Shown: positions 6,454 through 6,498 of the stretch, in pieces | How positions within the stretch are numbered: the first letter of the stretch is position 1 | Layout: each line of letters begins with the position of its first letter | Assembly (NCBI GenBank): GCA_017515945.1 | Contig: JAFWDX010000286.1 | Coordinates: forward strand, 1 to 6,498 | From: Blautia sp. | GTDB taxonomy: Bacteria; Bacillota; Clostridia; Lachnospirales; Lachnospiraceae | DNA length: 6,498 nucleotides | Direction: 5' to 3' | The notes under the pieces: model-generated | Databases searched by the model: none | Told to the model about the DNA's origin: nothing | What the model saw: the letters and a program-made list of their open reading frames with translations, nothing else | Position numbers and translations under genes: made by a program

Positions 6454-6498
6454 AGTCAGGGGGACAGGTTCCTTGACTCACACGTATGTGCGAGTCAA
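6454..6498. repeat. REP-like nested palindromes at the window edge
   Basis: TTGACTC (6473-6479) and GAGTCAA (6492-6498) are perfect 7-bp arms, with an inner CAC/GTG pair around the loop GTAT. Overlapping this, AGTCA (6454-6458) pairs with TGACT (6474-6478), enclosing GGGGACAGG. The two stems share an arm, so only one can form at a time. This layout resembles short extragenic palindromes mobilised by REP-associated Y1 tyrosine transposases. The repeat may continue beyond the window. Confidence 0.5.

Overview
The window holds three genes, all on the minus strand and read in the order 6334 -> 31. They look like one transcription unit. I see no RNA gene, CRISPR array, insertion sequence or transposase. 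Strong AGGAGG-type ribosome binding sites, the ECF-S-like membrane domain and the lack of outer-membrane features point to a Gram-positive Clostridia-type bacterium, perhaps a Lachnospiraceae member of moderate GC. The lineage is inferred from style and family content, not shown.

Layout from right to left. Positions 6454-6498 hold nested inverted repeats resembling a REP-type palindrome, cut by the window edge. A near-consensus sigma-A promoter (TTGACA, 17 bp, TATAGT; 6407-6435) follows. It drives a secreted amino-acid-type solute-binding protein (6334-5321) with a GTG start, a signal peptide and a long acidic linker. The 209-bp gap 5320-5112 contains a 147-bp element with 14/16-matched terminal inverted repeats and a perfect 10-bp hairpin. 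Next is a giant receptor (about 1297 aa, 5111-1218): an ECF-S-like membrane domain, a transmembrane segment, about 14 Reg_prop blades (two seven-bladed propellers), a Y_Y_Y domain, a second transmembrane segment, a five-heptad coiled coil, an intact HD-GYP cyclic-di-GMP phosphodiesterase domain and a repetitive acidic tail. Its stop overlaps the start of a BMP/PnrA-family binding protein (1221-31) by four bases, so the two are probably translationally coupled. Positions 1-30 hold nothing recognisable.

How they may work together (inference): two binding proteins without any ABC permease or ATPase in view are encoded with a receptor whose extracellular half looks like a Bacteroidetes hybrid two-component sensor but whose output is HD-GYP. 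The simplest model is a nutrient-sensing membrane complex. The binding proteins, and possibly the ECF-S-like module, would present ligands to the propeller domain and control cyclic-di-GMP hydrolysis inside the cell. The combination is the most interesting thing here.
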